In this document: piece by piece, positions 18,189-27,123 of the stretch | Position numbering within the stretch: the first letter of the stretch is position 1 | Layout: each line of letters starts with the position of its first letter | Assembly (NCBI GenBank): GCA_964195425.1 | Contig: CAXMOM010000013.1 | Coordinates: 1-64,000, forward strand | Reading direction: 5' to 3' | Length of the DNA stretch: 64,000 nucleotides | Source: Glaciecola sp964195425 | GTDB taxonomy: Bacteria; Pseudomonadota; Gammaproteobacteria; Enterobacterales; Alteromonadaceae | Made by a program: the position numbers and the translations under genes | The notes under the pieces: model-generated | What the model was told of the DNA's origin: nothing | Databases searched by the model: none | The model's input: only the letters and a program-made list of their open reading frames with translations

Positions 18189-18920
18189 ATGAACATACTG
18201 GCAATTGACACCGCAACTGAAGCTTGCAGTGTAGCCTTACTGGGCGATAAATCAACTGAGCCAACAGCGCAACCTGACATGCCAAAAGCCGAACACATTG
18301 ATGGTATTTTTGATATTTGTCCACAGCAGCATAGCCAACAAATACTCCCTATGGTTGACACCCTACTGTGTCGCCATGGTCTTGTGCCCTCAGATTTATC
18401 AGCTATCGCCTTTGGCTGCGGCCCTGGCAGTTTTACTGGTGTCAGAATTGCTGCAAGCACTGTTCAAGGACTAGCCTTTGGCGCGAATTTGCCTGTTGTA
18501 CAAGTATCTACCTTAGCAACAATGGCGCAACAAGTTTATTCACAAACTGGCTGTGAAGAACAATTAGTACTCATCGATGCGCGCATGAAAGAGGTATACA
18601 TGGGCCATTTCAAAGCAGTAGATGGGCTCGCCACTGCCCAGATCAAAGAAGTCGTTGTAAGACCTGAAGACGCGCTTAATTATTTACGTGCTTTGCCAAA
18701 CAATGTTGGACTAGCGGGGACAGGTTTTGTGACGTATGCCGATTTATATCATGAAGCTTTACAAGCATTTACACTAAACGTACGTTACCCTAATGCTAAA
18801 TATATGATACCGTTTGCGCAGTTAGCGCTTGATAACAATACTAGTATTAGTGTCGATGACATCGAGCCTGTATATGTTAGAGATACGGTAACATGGAAAA
18901 AATTACCGCATAAAATGTAG
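18189..18920 (+). CDS. tsaB: TsaB (YeaZ), tRNA t6A synthesis partner
   Basis: 243 residues. It begins MNILAIDTATEACSVAL, and FGCGPGSFTGVRIA near residue 78 is the TsaB signature of the actin/Hsp70-like fold. TsaB is the non-catalytic dimerisation partner of TsaD, and with TsaE it makes the t6A37 modification on tRNAs reading ANN codons. The C-terminal DDIEPVYVRDTVTWKK is the usual end. It follows yoaA by 51 bp. Confidence 0.95.
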   Translation: MNILAIDTATEACSVALLGDKSTEPTAQPDMPKAEHIDGIFDICPQQHSQQILPMVDTLLCRHGLVPSDLSAIAFGCGPGSFTGVRIAASTVQGLAFGANLPVVQVSTLATMAQQVYSQTGCEEQLVLIDARMKEVYMGHFKAVDGLATAQIKEVVVRPEDALNYLRALPNNVGLAGTGFVTYADLYHEALQAFTLNVRYPNAKYMIPFAQLALDNNTSISVDDIEPVYVRDTVTWKKLPHKM

Positions 18921-18983
18921 AGGTGGCCGCTTAATGAATAATTTGTTCAAGCATATTATTGCCTCACTTAGGTATTTCTTCTA

Positions 18984-19298
18984 ATGGCCTCAATTTATCC
19001 TATGACTCAGTCTCTTTTCGTGAATAGGCAGGCCCAATCTGCCACGCAGCAACAGCCTGTTAAAGACATCAATAGCGCCATACAAGTAAAAGCTAAACCA
19101 TCACCAATTGAAGGCGAATTTTTTAAAATAGGCGACTCTGTTAGTTTCAGCCAGGCCGAGAACTTATTTGAAAGAGCCAACCAATATGCACAAATGACCA
19201 AGAGTGCGCAAAATGGTTTACAGGCATATACAGCAATCGACACTGAAACTAAGCGAGAAGAGTTGCAGCGTTTGATGGGTGTCGATTTATATGCTTAA
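18984..19298 (+). CDS. Small conserved-type protein of unknown function
   Basis: 104 residues, no signal peptide or membrane segment. The N-terminal half is Gln/Ser/Ala-rich and probably disordered (QAQSATQQQPVKD). The C-terminal half is predicted helical (FSQAENLFERANQYAQMTKSAQNGLQAY) and ends with KREELQRLMGVDLYA, which looks like a defined motif. I recognise no family. It sits between tsaB and slp in an otherwise E. coli-like block, in the same orientation, with its ATG 63 bp past tsaB and no strong Shine-Dalgarno. Confidence 0.65.
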   Translation: MASIYPMTQSLFVNRQAQSATQQQPVKDINSAIQVKAKPSPIEGEFFKIGDSVSFSQAENLFERANQYAQMTKSAQNGLQAYTAIDTETKREELQRLMGVDLYA

Positions 19299-19396
19299 AT
19301 ACCGTGGGCAGGTCATTTATAGAGGTAAACGGTGATTGAACTTAATTGTTCTCATCTGGTCGTACCTTTAAACGTATGCACATTGGGGTGTTTATA

Positions 19397-20152
19397 ATGA
19401 ATCCATTGAAAAATATAAAGTTTATAACGGTTTTGGTGATGCTTGTTGTGGTTTCAGGATGCGCAGTTGTCCCAGATTCTATCGATGTAGGCAAAAATGC
19501 AATGCTTGTGCCGTTTGAAGAGGTAAGCGCTGGTATTGCCAATGTGGGCCCCTCTACTGAAGCTCAATCTTTAGATAAGGGCAAAAAAGCGCGTTGGGGC
19601 GGCAAAATTGTATCAGTGGTAAACAAAAAAGATGTGTCTGAAATCGAAGTTGTATTTTTCCCTGAAAACAGCTTAGGAAAACCAAAGACCGGCATGCCAA
19701 GCGCTGGGCGCTTCAAAGCCGTTGTTGAAGGTTTTGTTGACCCTCTGGTATTTGAACAAGGTAGACTTATCACCGTGGTAGGTGATGTTGGAGATAGCCA
19801 TGCCGGTATTATTGGCGAGCAAGAATACACATACCCAACTCTTAACGCCAAGGGATACTATATGTGGAAAGAAACTACCGATATAAATGTCGAGATAGAT
19901 AGCTTTGCATTTTCTCCATTCGGCTATGGGGTAGGTTATCACTCAAGCTTTTTTAACCCGTGGTACGATCCTTGGATGCGAAGTTCTCAGCGTGGTCGCA
20001 TAAGAATTGAGCGCTATAATGGACATAGCCAAGGCGCTACAGTTAATCGAAACAGGCCATCATCTACGAATGTGCGTCAAAGCCAGCCAAGAAGAACAGC
20101 AAGTACTAGAGAAAGAGTCGAATTTCCTAGAAAACCAGCACAAGAACATTAG
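19397..20152 (+). CDS. slp: Slp-family outer-membrane lipoprotein
   Basis: 251 residues from ATG 19397, which is preceded by GGGGTG. An upstream ATG (19376) and TTG (19346) are in frame but would add a polar tail to the signal peptide. Lipobox VVVSGC predicts lipid attachment (Cys near 21). The body matches Slp/YeaY: VSAGIANVGP, RWGGKIVSVVNKKDVSEIEVVFFP, GRFKAVVEGFVDPLVFEQGRLITVVGDV. The last 70 residues are Arg/Ser/Gln-rich and probably disordered, longer than E. coli Slp. Slp proteins are stationary-phase outer-membrane lipoproteins of unclear role. Confidence 0.88.
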   Translation: MNPLKNIKFITVLVMLVVVSGCAVVPDSIDVGKNAMLVPFEEVSAGIANVGPSTEAQSLDKGKKARWGGKIVSVVNKKDVSEIEVVFFPENSLGKPKTGMPSAGRFKAVVEGFVDPLVFEQGRLITVVGDVGDSHAGIIGEQEYTYPTLNAKGYYMWKETTDINVEIDSFAFSPFGYGVGYHSSFFNPWYDPWMRSSQRGRIRIERYNGHSQGATVNRNRPSSTNVRQSQPRRTASTRERVEFPRKPAQEH

Positions 20153-20160
20153 ATACTTAG

Positions 20161-21024
20161 GTGTTTAGTGAAACTCTAATAAGGCTGCCTCATCTTAGCA
20201 TGGCGGCCTTAGTCAATTATGAGACGCTTAGTGCTAGCAAACCAACATTAATATTCCTTCATGGCTATCTCGATAACGCCGACAGTTTTGCAACACTACT
20301 TCCTTTATTAAACAACTATCAGTGTATTGCTATCGATATGGCTGGTCACGGTAAATCAGAGCATCGAAGCACGGATGCACACTACCATTTAAGTGATTAC
20401 GCTTACGATTTGTATCAACTAGTCCTTACATTGCAACTTAGTGATTTTGTGCTAGTAGGCCACTCGCTCGGAGCGATTGTTAGCAGCTTATATTCAGCAA
20501 CACAGCCGCAAGGCTTGTGCGGGTTTATTGCGATAGAGTCGTGTGGACCACTTTCGCAAGACGCTGGTACCACCGCAACACAACTTTCAGATTGCTTTGT
20601 GAGCAGGGCCAACGCTAACAAAGCCATAAAGCAACCATCGAGTATAGAAGCGGTAATAAAGGCACGTTGTGCAGTAAGTGACCTAAGCGCTAGTCAAGCT
20701 CAACAAATTGTTAGTCGAAACCTTAAAACTGATTTACAAGGTAATTTGCAATGGCGAACAGACAAGCGTTTACGCACAAAATCGCCCATGAGAATGACCG
20801 AGGAGCAAGTTTGTGCAGTGCTTGGTAATATTTGCTGCCGGCGAGCATTAATTTTAGGAAAACAAGGGTTTGAAAAAGTTAAGGTCGCTATAGCCGAGCG
20901 CGACAATGTATTTTTTGATGTCCCTACAAGCACCTTTAATGGTGGACATCATGTACACCTAGAATCGAAAGTTGAGGTTGCAGATTGTATTCATAAATAT
21001 GCCACTCAATTTTTTAGGTGTTGA
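20161..21024 (+). CDS. Alpha/beta-hydrolase
   Basis: 287 residues. The oxyanion-type HG lies in IFLHGYLDNADSF, the nucleophile elbow is VGHSLGAI (Ser102), and the catalytic His is likely in FNGGHHVHLE near the end. DMAGHGKSEHR is the usual loop after strand 4. It starts with GTG only 8 bp after slp and heads toward fadD, so it is probably cotranscribed with slp. The substrate is unknown; an ester or lactone is likely. No signal peptide is seen. Confidence 0.82.
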   Translation: MFSETLIRLPHLSMAALVNYETLSASKPTLIFLHGYLDNADSFATLLPLLNNYQCIAIDMAGHGKSEHRSTDAHYHLSDYAYDLYQLVLTLQLSDFVLVGHSLGAIVSSLYSATQPQGLCGFIAIESCGPLSQDAGTTATQLSDCFVSRANANKAIKQPSSIEAVIKARCAVSDLSASQAQQIVSRNLKTDLQGNLQWRTDKRLRTKSPMRMTEEQVCAVLGNICCRRALILGKQGFEKVKVAIAERDNVFFDVPTSTFNGGHHVHLESKVEVADCIHKYATQFFRC

Positions 21025-21112
21025 TTCATTTGACCTAAAGCGGAATCATTGTTTCTTTTTTAAGGCAGGTACATTATTATTAGTGGGATATTAACCGCTG
21101 GAAAGTGACGAC

Positions 21113-22801
21113 GTGGAAAAAATTTGGGTAGCGCAGTACGATAAAAATGTTAAGGCTGAAATAAATGCCGACATTGCCCCTTCTTTACTAGAAATATTTG
21201 AAGCGTCGGTTGCAGAGTTTAGTAATAAAACCGCTTTTATTAACATGGGCCATCAAGTCACCTTTGGCGATTTAGACACCTTGTCGGCACAGTTTGCTGC
21301 TTACTTACAAGGATCAGGCTTAAACAAAGGCGACTCGGTCGCTATTATGATGCCTAATCTGCTGCAGTATCCTGTGGCTTTATTCGGTGTGTTACGGGCA
21401 GGTATGACTGTCGTGAACGTCAATCCTTTGTACACCCCTAGAGAGCTTCAGCACCAATTAACTGATGCTGATGTAAAAACGATAATCATTCTTGAAAACT
21501 ATGCCCAAACCCTCGCCAGAGTCCTTTCCAATACGCCGGTTAAAAATATTGTATTAAGTGCTATAGGCGACATGCTGCCAGCGCCCAAAAAGTGGATAGT
21601 GAATTTCGCTGTAAAACACATCAAAAAACTAGTGCCAGTGCATGGTTTAGAAGGCACCTTAACGTTTAATGATGTTTTGACTAAAGGAAAGCCGCTAACG
21701 TACAAGCGCCCCGATATAACGGGCGACGACATTGCATTTTTACAATATACCGGCGGTACTACAGGGGTTTCTAAAGGTGCCATGTTATCACATAGAAACA
21801 TGGTCGCAAACTTAGAACAAGTATCTGGCAATCTACAAATAGCCGTTAAGCCAGGCGCTATGGTGGTGACAGCACTGCCGCTTTATCACATTTTCGCTTT
21901 GACCAGTAATTGTTTAACCTTCTTTAAGTCGGGCAGTCCTAATTTATTGATTACAGACCCTCGTGATATGCTCGGTTTTGTTGCTGAGCTTAAAAAATAT
22001 CCTTTTGCGGTGATAACCGGTGTTAATACTTTATTTAACGGCTTACTGAATACTCCGGGCTTTGCTGAGTTAGATTTTAGTCATTTTGTGTTTGCACTCG
22101 GCGGCGGAATGGCGGTACAAAAACCGGTTGCAGAGAAATGGCAGAAAGTTACAGGTAAAGTCTTAATCGAAGGTTACGGCTTGACTGAATGTTCACCTGT
22201 AGTGTCGGTAAACCCATTTAATTTAACCGAACATAAAGGCTCTATTGGACTGCCTTTGCCTTCTACAGACATAAAGTTAGTCGACGACGCCGGCAATCTT
22301 GTAGCGCTTGGCGAGTCGGGCGAGCTTCATGTTAAAGGCCCTCAGGTAATGGTGGGTTATTTGAACCGGCAAGAAGCGACACAAGACATTTTACAAGACG
22401 GATGGCTAGCAACTGGCGATATCGCTAAAATGGATGAGCAAGGTTTTTTATATATAGTTGACCGCAAAAAAGACATGATTTTGGTTTCTGGCTTTAACGT
22501 GTTCCCCAATGAAATAGAAGAAGTAGCTGCTATGCATGATGGTATATTTGAGGCTGCTGCTGTGGGTATCCCACACGAGGTGTCTGGGGAAGTTGTTAAA
22601 TTATTTGTGGTTAAAAAAGACCCTAACTTATGTGTTGATGACGTGATTTTACACTGCAAATCACTTTTGACCGGATATAAAGTCCCTAAAATGGTAGAGT
22701 TTACCGATGATTTACCAAAATCTAACGTAGGCAAAATATTACGCCGTGAACTACGTGATAAACTGTGCGAAGAATCTAGCGAAAAGCCTACTGATAAATA
22801 A
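21113..22801 (+). CDS. fadD: FadD, long-chain fatty acid-CoA ligase
   Basis: 562 residues. It aligns closely with E. coli FadD from the start (MEKIWVAQYDKNVKAEI; NLLQYPVALFGVLRAGM; VNVNPLYTPRELQHQL). The AMP-binding P-loop is YTGGTTGVSKGA near residue 214, motif A5 is GYGLTECSPV, and DGWLATGDIA plus the FACS-type VDRKKDMILVSGFNVFP follow. It activates imported fatty acids for beta-oxidation at the inner membrane. GTG is the start, matching the conserved N-terminus. I found no convincing FadR site in the 88 bp upstream. The neighbour rnd is conserved as in E. coli. Confidence 0.96.
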   Translation: MEKIWVAQYDKNVKAEINADIAPSLLEIFEASVAEFSNKTAFINMGHQVTFGDLDTLSAQFAAYLQGSGLNKGDSVAIMMPNLLQYPVALFGVLRAGMTVVNVNPLYTPRELQHQLTDADVKTIIILENYAQTLARVLSNTPVKNIVLSAIGDMLPAPKKWIVNFAVKHIKKLVPVHGLEGTLTFNDVLTKGKPLTYKRPDITGDDIAFLQYTGGTTGVSKGAMLSHRNMVANLEQVSGNLQIAVKPGAMVVTALPLYHIFALTSNCLTFFKSGSPNLLITDPRDMLGFVAELKKYPFAVITGVNTLFNGLLNTPGFAELDFSHFVFALGGGMAVQKPVAEKWQKVTGKVLIEGYGLTECSPVVSVNPFNLTEHKGSIGLPLPSTDIKLVDDAGNLVALGESGELHVKGPQVMVGYLNRQEATQDILQDGWLATGDIAKMDEQGFLYIVDRKKDMILVSGFNVFPNEIEEVAAMHDGIFEAAAVGIPHEVSGEVVKLFVVKKDPNLCVDDVILHCKSLLTGYKVPKMVEFTDDLPKSNVGKILRRELRDKLCEESSEKPTDK

Positions 22802-22868
22802 GCGTATCGCTATAATCAAGAAGTTGGCGACTAATAACAACTCTACATTGAATAAGAATTGAGAAAAA

Positions 22869-24080
22869 TTGCACCCTTATAATAAAACCTACGAATACTT
22901 ATACGTCGACACACAGGCACAACTTAGTAAGTTATGTGTCCATTATGCGACCCAAGAAGTGCTGGCTATTGACACTGAGTTTGTGCGTACACAAACATTG
23001 ATTCCTATGCTGGGGCTTATTCAAGTTTTTGATAAAGACCAAGTCGCGCTTATTGATCCTGTGGCTGTCGAAGATTTATCAGAATTCGCATCAATTCTGA
23101 TCAATCCCAATATTGTGAAAATTGCGCACGCTTGTTCTGAAGATTTAGAGGCGCTTTGGCATCACTTACACGTAATACCTGCACCAGTATTTGATACCCA
23201 ATTTGCTGCCGGAGTTATAGGTCTGGGCGTATCGGTGGGCTACGCGAATTTAGTTGAAAAGTTATTTGAGATAACGGTCGACAAGGGAGAGTCTAGAACT
23301 GATTGGATTCAAAGACCATTAAGTGCAGCTCAATGTGCCTATGCCAGTGCTGACGTTACGCATTTAATGGCACTATACGAACACATCTTTACAGAAACAC
23401 AAACAAAGCATAAAACCACTTGGGTAGTTGATGAAATTCATCAACTAGGTATCAAGAAATCGACGCCTTTGCCCGTTGAAATCGCTTATTATTCGCTAAA
23501 AAATAATTGGAAGCTAAGAGGCAAACAACTTATTGCCTTAAAAGGGCTCGCAAAGTGGCGATTAGAAGTAGCCAGAAAAGAAAATATGTCGGTAAATTTT
23601 GTTATTAAAGAAGATGCGCTTTTCGAAATTGCAAGCAAGCTGCCCGATACTGCTCAAGCATTGTTTGATTGTCATAATTTATATTCTAAACAAGCAAGGC
23701 TCTATAAAGACGAATTATTGGCAATATGCCAGGCTGCAAAAAACGAAAGCAATGAGCATACTGTTCCTAAAGTACAGCGTTTAATCGAATTCAGTGGCTA
23801 TAAAACCTGCCTGACGGCATTAAAAGATCTGATTGATCATATAGCGCTAGAGCAAGACGTGCCGGTTACCGTATTAGCTAGTAAAAAACAAATGAACCAA
23901 CTATTAAAATGGTGCTGGTTTGAGTTTGATGAGCTTGAACTACAGGGTTTATGCCCTGATATGCTGATTGGTTGGCGAGGTGAATTATTTACTGCTTATT
24001 TACAGGGCGGTCAGTTATTTAACCATCAAAATTTACAATCACTAATAGCAGGGCACCATGAAATTAAGCGCAGTTTATAA
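22869..24080 (+). CDS. rnd: RNase D, 3'-5' exoribonuclease, TTG start
   Basis: 403 residues. The DEDD exonuclease motifs are AIDTEF (Asp35, Glu37), HACSEDLEAL and YASADVTHL; HRDC domains follow (ALKGLAKWRLEVARKENMSVNFV near 220 onward). It trims tRNA and small RNA 3' ends. The only start that keeps the conserved N-terminus is TTG at 22869, as no in-frame ATG occurs before the catalytic residues. E. coli rnd also starts with UUG, so the rare codon appears conserved. The 3' end overlaps ycgL by 23 bp. Confidence 0.94.
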   Translation: MHPYNKTYEYLYVDTQAQLSKLCVHYATQEVLAIDTEFVRTQTLIPMLGLIQVFDKDQVALIDPVAVEDLSEFASILINPNIVKIAHACSEDLEALWHHLHVIPAPVFDTQFAAGVIGLGVSVGYANLVEKLFEITVDKGESRTDWIQRPLSAAQCAYASADVTHLMALYEHIFTETQTKHKTTWVVDEIHQLGIKKSTPLPVEIAYYSLKNNWKLRGKQLIALKGLAKWRLEVARKENMSVNFVIKEDALFEIASKLPDTAQALFDCHNLYSKQARLYKDELLAICQAAKNESNEHTVPKVQRLIEFSGYKTCLTALKDLIDHIALEQDVPVTVLASKKQMNQLLKWCWFEFDELELQGLCPDMLIGWRGELFTAYLQGGQLFNHQNLQSLIAGHHEIKRSL

Positions 24081-24354
24081 GTCGCCAAGAAAAGCGGACA
24101 CTTTTTTGTATGTTGAAAAGCGTGACGATTTTGCAGCTGTGCCTGAAGGGCTCATGAAACAATTTGGCGTTCCTATATTTGTGATGTTGATACCATTGTC
24201 TAAACGAGAAACTGTAGCGGGAATTAATAGGGATAAGCTGGTTGAAAGAATTCAAGCAGAAGGTTTTTATTTGCAATTGCCTCCTAAGCCTAAGAACTTA
24301 TTAGATGCGCATTTAGAGTCACAACAAATCAACATGAAAAATGAAGCAAATTAA
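24058..24354 (+). CDS. ycgL: YcgL-domain protein
   Basis: 98 residues. MKLSAVYKSPRKADTFLYVEKRDDFAAVPEGLMKQFG and the closing GFYLQLPPKPKNLL match E. coli YcgL along its length. Its function is not established. It overlaps the end of rnd by 23 bp in another frame, so it depends on rnd transcription and perhaps translation. In E. coli minCDE separates rnd from ycgL; here the two are directly joined. Confidence 0.93.
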   Translation: MKLSAVYKSPRKADTFLYVEKRDDFAAVPEGLMKQFGVPIFVMLIPLSKRETVAGINRDKLVERIQAEGFYLQLPPKPKNLLDAHLESQQINMKNEAN

Positions 24355-24371
24355 CAGGTCTGGTATTTATT

Positions 24372-24911
24372 ATGAGCAGCGCTAAAAGTAAATCTGTATA
24401 TTCAAAAGCGTTAATTGAATCTGCATTTTGGCGAGAAAAATCGTTAAACGAAATGTCACGTCCAGAATGGGAAGCCATTTGTGACGGCTGTGCACGCTGT
24501 TGTTTACATAAGTTTATTGATGATGAAACATTGGAAGAAGAATTTGCGCCAACTGATCACATAAATCAAGGCGAAGAAATACTCTATACCAATATCGCTT
24601 GTTATTTGTTGAACGATAAAACCTGTGGGTGCACGCAATACGAGAAGCGAGGGGATTTAGTGCCTGATTGTGTGACCCTTACCAAAGATAACCTTGCAGA
24701 CGTTTTCTTTATGCCGCCGTCATGCAGTTATAGAAGGCTTCACGAGGGAAAAGGTCTGGCACATTGGCATCCACTGCTGAATAAAGGCAAAAAGACGAAA
24801 ATGCATCAGCTTGGAATAACGGTTCGAAACCGTGTTGTGAGTGAGACTAACGTAAACCTAGATGATTTTGAAGACTACATAGTTACTTGGCCACTCGACT
24901 CTCTAGAGTAA
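24372..24911 (+). CDS. ycgN: YcgN-family (UPF0260) cysteine-rich protein
   Basis: 179 residues. Conserved PEWEAICDGCARCCLHKF near residue 27 and further cysteines in NIACYLLNDKTCGCTQYEKR, VPDCV and PPSCSYRRL match UPF0260/YcgN. The cysteine pattern resembles the zinc/iron-sulfur-binding UPF0153 families, so a metal-binding role is likely, but the function is unknown. It follows ycgL by 17 bp, in the same order as in E. coli. Confidence 0.92.
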   Translation: MSSAKSKSVYSKALIESAFWREKSLNEMSRPEWEAICDGCARCCLHKFIDDETLEEEFAPTDHINQGEEILYTNIACYLLNDKTCGCTQYEKRGDLVPDCVTLTKDNLADVFFMPPSCSYRRLHEGKGLAHWHPLLNKGKKTKMHQLGITVRNRVVSETNVNLDDFEDYIVTWPLDSLE

Positions 24912-24958
24912 CCATAAATAGATTTTAAGATTCAATCAAAGGGAGTTAGAAGCCTGTA

Positions 24959-25483
24959 TTAGGCTTTTCTTTTGACGATACCACTGTACACATTCGCGAC
25001 TAAAACCACCACGAGTATAAGCAAATAAATACTAAAAATTATTTGCATCCAATTAGCCATCCCCATTCCCAGAAATTGCCAGCTATTTTCATTGCAGTCA
25101 CCCGTTGCGCCAAAAATTGCCGGTAACCATTCATGCAGGGGCAAAAATGAGGGGAAGTTTGGCACAATGTCACATATGTTAGCGAAAGGGTTTGTAGCAA
25201 ATATCACATCAAGATGTTCGCGCGCCACCAATATTCCTTGAACACTGCTGTAAGCCCATACAAAAAATGCCGCTAAGCGCGTAAATAAATGGTTGTATAG
25301 CAGGGGAATAATGGCGGCTAAAAGCACACCAACAACCGCAGTTCTTTGATAAATACATTTAATACAAGGCAGTAAGTCCATGCGATGTTGAAAATACAAA
25401 GCTGTCATCAATAAGCCGAATGCTGACAAAGCGAGTATTGCCCAAGCACGTTTTTGTTGACTAAACTCATGTATCCATTGCAT
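24959..25483 (-). CDS. dsbB: DsbB, disulfide bond formation oxidase
   Basis: 174 residues with four membrane spans. The first redox pair is C40-C43 (LPCIKCIYQR), and the second is C104 (NICDIVP) and C130 (TGDCNENSW), nearly identical in numbering to E. coli DsbB (41, 44, 104, 130). It reoxidises DsbA in the periplasm and passes electrons to ubiquinone. It stands alone on the minus strand, convergent with ycgN. Confidence 0.95.
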   Translation of the reverse strand: MQWIHEFSQQKRAWAILALSAFGLLMTALYFQHRMDLLPCIKCIYQRTAVVGVLLAAIIPLLYNHLFTRLAAFFVWAYSSVQGILVAREHLDVIFATNPFANICDIVPNFPSFLPLHEWLPAIFGATGDCNENSWQFLGMGMANWMQIIFSIYLLILVVVLVANVYSGIVKRKA

Positions 25484-25850
25484 CTAGTTTAATACTCCCC
25501 GTAATTTATTAATGTATTGTGCGAATGGTTGCACTTTGTTAGTCCTTTTCATTGTACCAAATTGTAAGCATAAAAAAACGCTTAAACACTATTGCTTTGC
25601 TTTTAGCCCGATAATTTACAATGACTAACGCATACCATTACGAAAATCTTAATCATTTTATATATTTGTTGAATCAAACTTATTATTAGAAGAATTACAT
25701 CTTTTTGTGTTAAAACTGTTTATGGAGATAAGTGTCGTCTAATAATATTGTCGCTGGCTTAAGAAATTGGATATAAAGAATTATGTATGAGAATCCTTTT
25801 ATCAACAGCTATGTATAAGCACTTATTCACAAGCATTTTAGGAGATAACG
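25484..25850. other. Intergenic region between dsbB and the SDR gene
   Basis: 367 bp between divergent genes. It is AT-rich, presumably with both promoters. I see no hairpin with a T run, no tRNA and no credible small ORF. A TTTTAGGAGATAAC Shine-Dalgarno region lies directly before the SDR start. Confidence 0.5.
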
Positions 25851-26756
25851 ATGGCGGGTTTTACAACGGCAGATGTACCAGATCAAACTGGGAAAACGAT
25901 TTTTGTTACAGGCGCGAATACAGGTTTAGGCTTTGCAGCGGCGAAAATATTAGCGGGTAAAGGCGCACGAGTATTACTTGGGTGTCGGTCTCTATCGAAG
26001 GCCCAAGCAGCTAAAGACGACATACAAAAAGCTTTTCCAAGCGCTGACCTTGCCATTATCGAATTAGATTTAGGCAGCTTGGCTTCTATTCAAAAAGCGG
26101 CGCAGCAGATTAATCAAGAATCGCGTTTAGATGTACTGATAAACAACGCAGGCATTATGGTGCCTCCACTTGAGTACACTCAAGATGGGTTTGAGTCACA
26201 ATTTGGTGTCAATCATTTAGGCCCATTTGCGTTAACCTCGTTACTACTGGATAAAATCTGTGCCACCCCCAATGCCAGAATTGTGAGCACCGCCAGTCTT
26301 GCCCATAGAAGGGGGGAAATTTATTTTGACGATATTAATGCTAAGGAATCTTATAGTGCTTTCAAACGCTACGCACAAAGTAAAATTGCCAATTTGTATT
26401 TTGGCTATGAATTACAACGCCGGTTGACCGCAAAAGGGGATAAGACCATATCGCTTGTCGTTCACCCCGGAGTGGCGGATACAGAATTGTCTCGCTACAT
26501 CCCTAAACCTTTTATGCTATTCATGCCTGTTTTAGCACTATGGTTTAATTCAGCTGAACAGGGCGCCTGGCCAACATTGTGTGCAGCCACTATGGAAGGT
26601 GTGAAGGGTGGTGAATACTATGGCCCGTCAAAGCGAAGCGGTATTGCGGGCCCAGCGATTAAGGTAAAGTCGACTCGGCGCAGTCACAACAAAGAGATTG
26701 CAAGAAAGCTTTGGGACTTGTCTGTTGAAATGACTGGTATTAAACCAAACCTATAA
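25851..26756 (+). CDS. Short-chain dehydrogenase/reductase (retinol dehydrogenase-like)
   Basis: 301 residues. The NAD(P)-binding motif TGANTGLG is at 20-27, LINNAGIM near 96, and the active-site pair is YAQSKIANL (Tyr and Lys) near 176. The insert RGEIYFDDINAKESYSAFKRY before it and the C-terminal SAEQGAWPTLCAATMEGVKGGEYYGP are typical of the retinol-dehydrogenase/WWOX-like SDR group. A strong TAGGAG Shine-Dalgarno precedes the ATG. The substrate is unknown. It stands alone. Confidence 0.85.
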   Translation: MAGFTTADVPDQTGKTIFVTGANTGLGFAAAKILAGKGARVLLGCRSLSKAQAAKDDIQKAFPSADLAIIELDLGSLASIQKAAQQINQESRLDVLINNAGIMVPPLEYTQDGFESQFGVNHLGPFALTSLLLDKICATPNARIVSTASLAHRRGEIYFDDINAKESYSAFKRYAQSKIANLYFGYELQRRLTAKGDKTISLVVHPGVADTELSRYIPKPFMLFMPVLALWFNSAEQGAWPTLCAATMEGVKGGEYYGPSKRSGIAGPAIKVKSTRRSHNKEIARKLWDLSVEMTGIKPNL

Positions 26757-27123
26757 GACTTTATTGGTTTTTTCATAATTATACAACGGCTAGCTTATTC
26801 TAATTGGCCTGAATTATTATCACCACAGGACCAATGTTATGGATAAACGAGACCGTTATCTGCGACAGAATAAATTAATCAAGGCGTTGCATATTATCCG
26901 ATGGGTATTCCGATAGATGCTAACAGATGTTAAAATGATATTTTACTGCCTGATATATTACTAGCAAGCGTGGTTTGGGCAATGATAGCGAATCCTTCTG
27001 ACGTGTCCCTAACCGGATAACATGCTAAATGCTTCACGGAAATAAACACTTACAGTTTTGTTATATATTGATCAATGCTGTTTGTTAAGCTAGACCTCTA
27101 TTCTATGGGAATTCAGCTAAATA
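26757..27123. other. Intergenic region before the FG-GAP protein gene
   Basis: 367 bp with no supported gene. A 25-codon frame at 26839 and an overlapping 14-codon frame lack a Shine-Dalgarno sequence and look fortuitous. I see no terminator with a T run after the SDR gene beyond a short TTTTTT (26768). Confidence 0.5.

Noticed and set aside
26839..26916. 25-codon frame before the FG-GAP gene
   Set aside because: No Shine-Dalgarno, no family, and a competing overlapping frame of equal quality.
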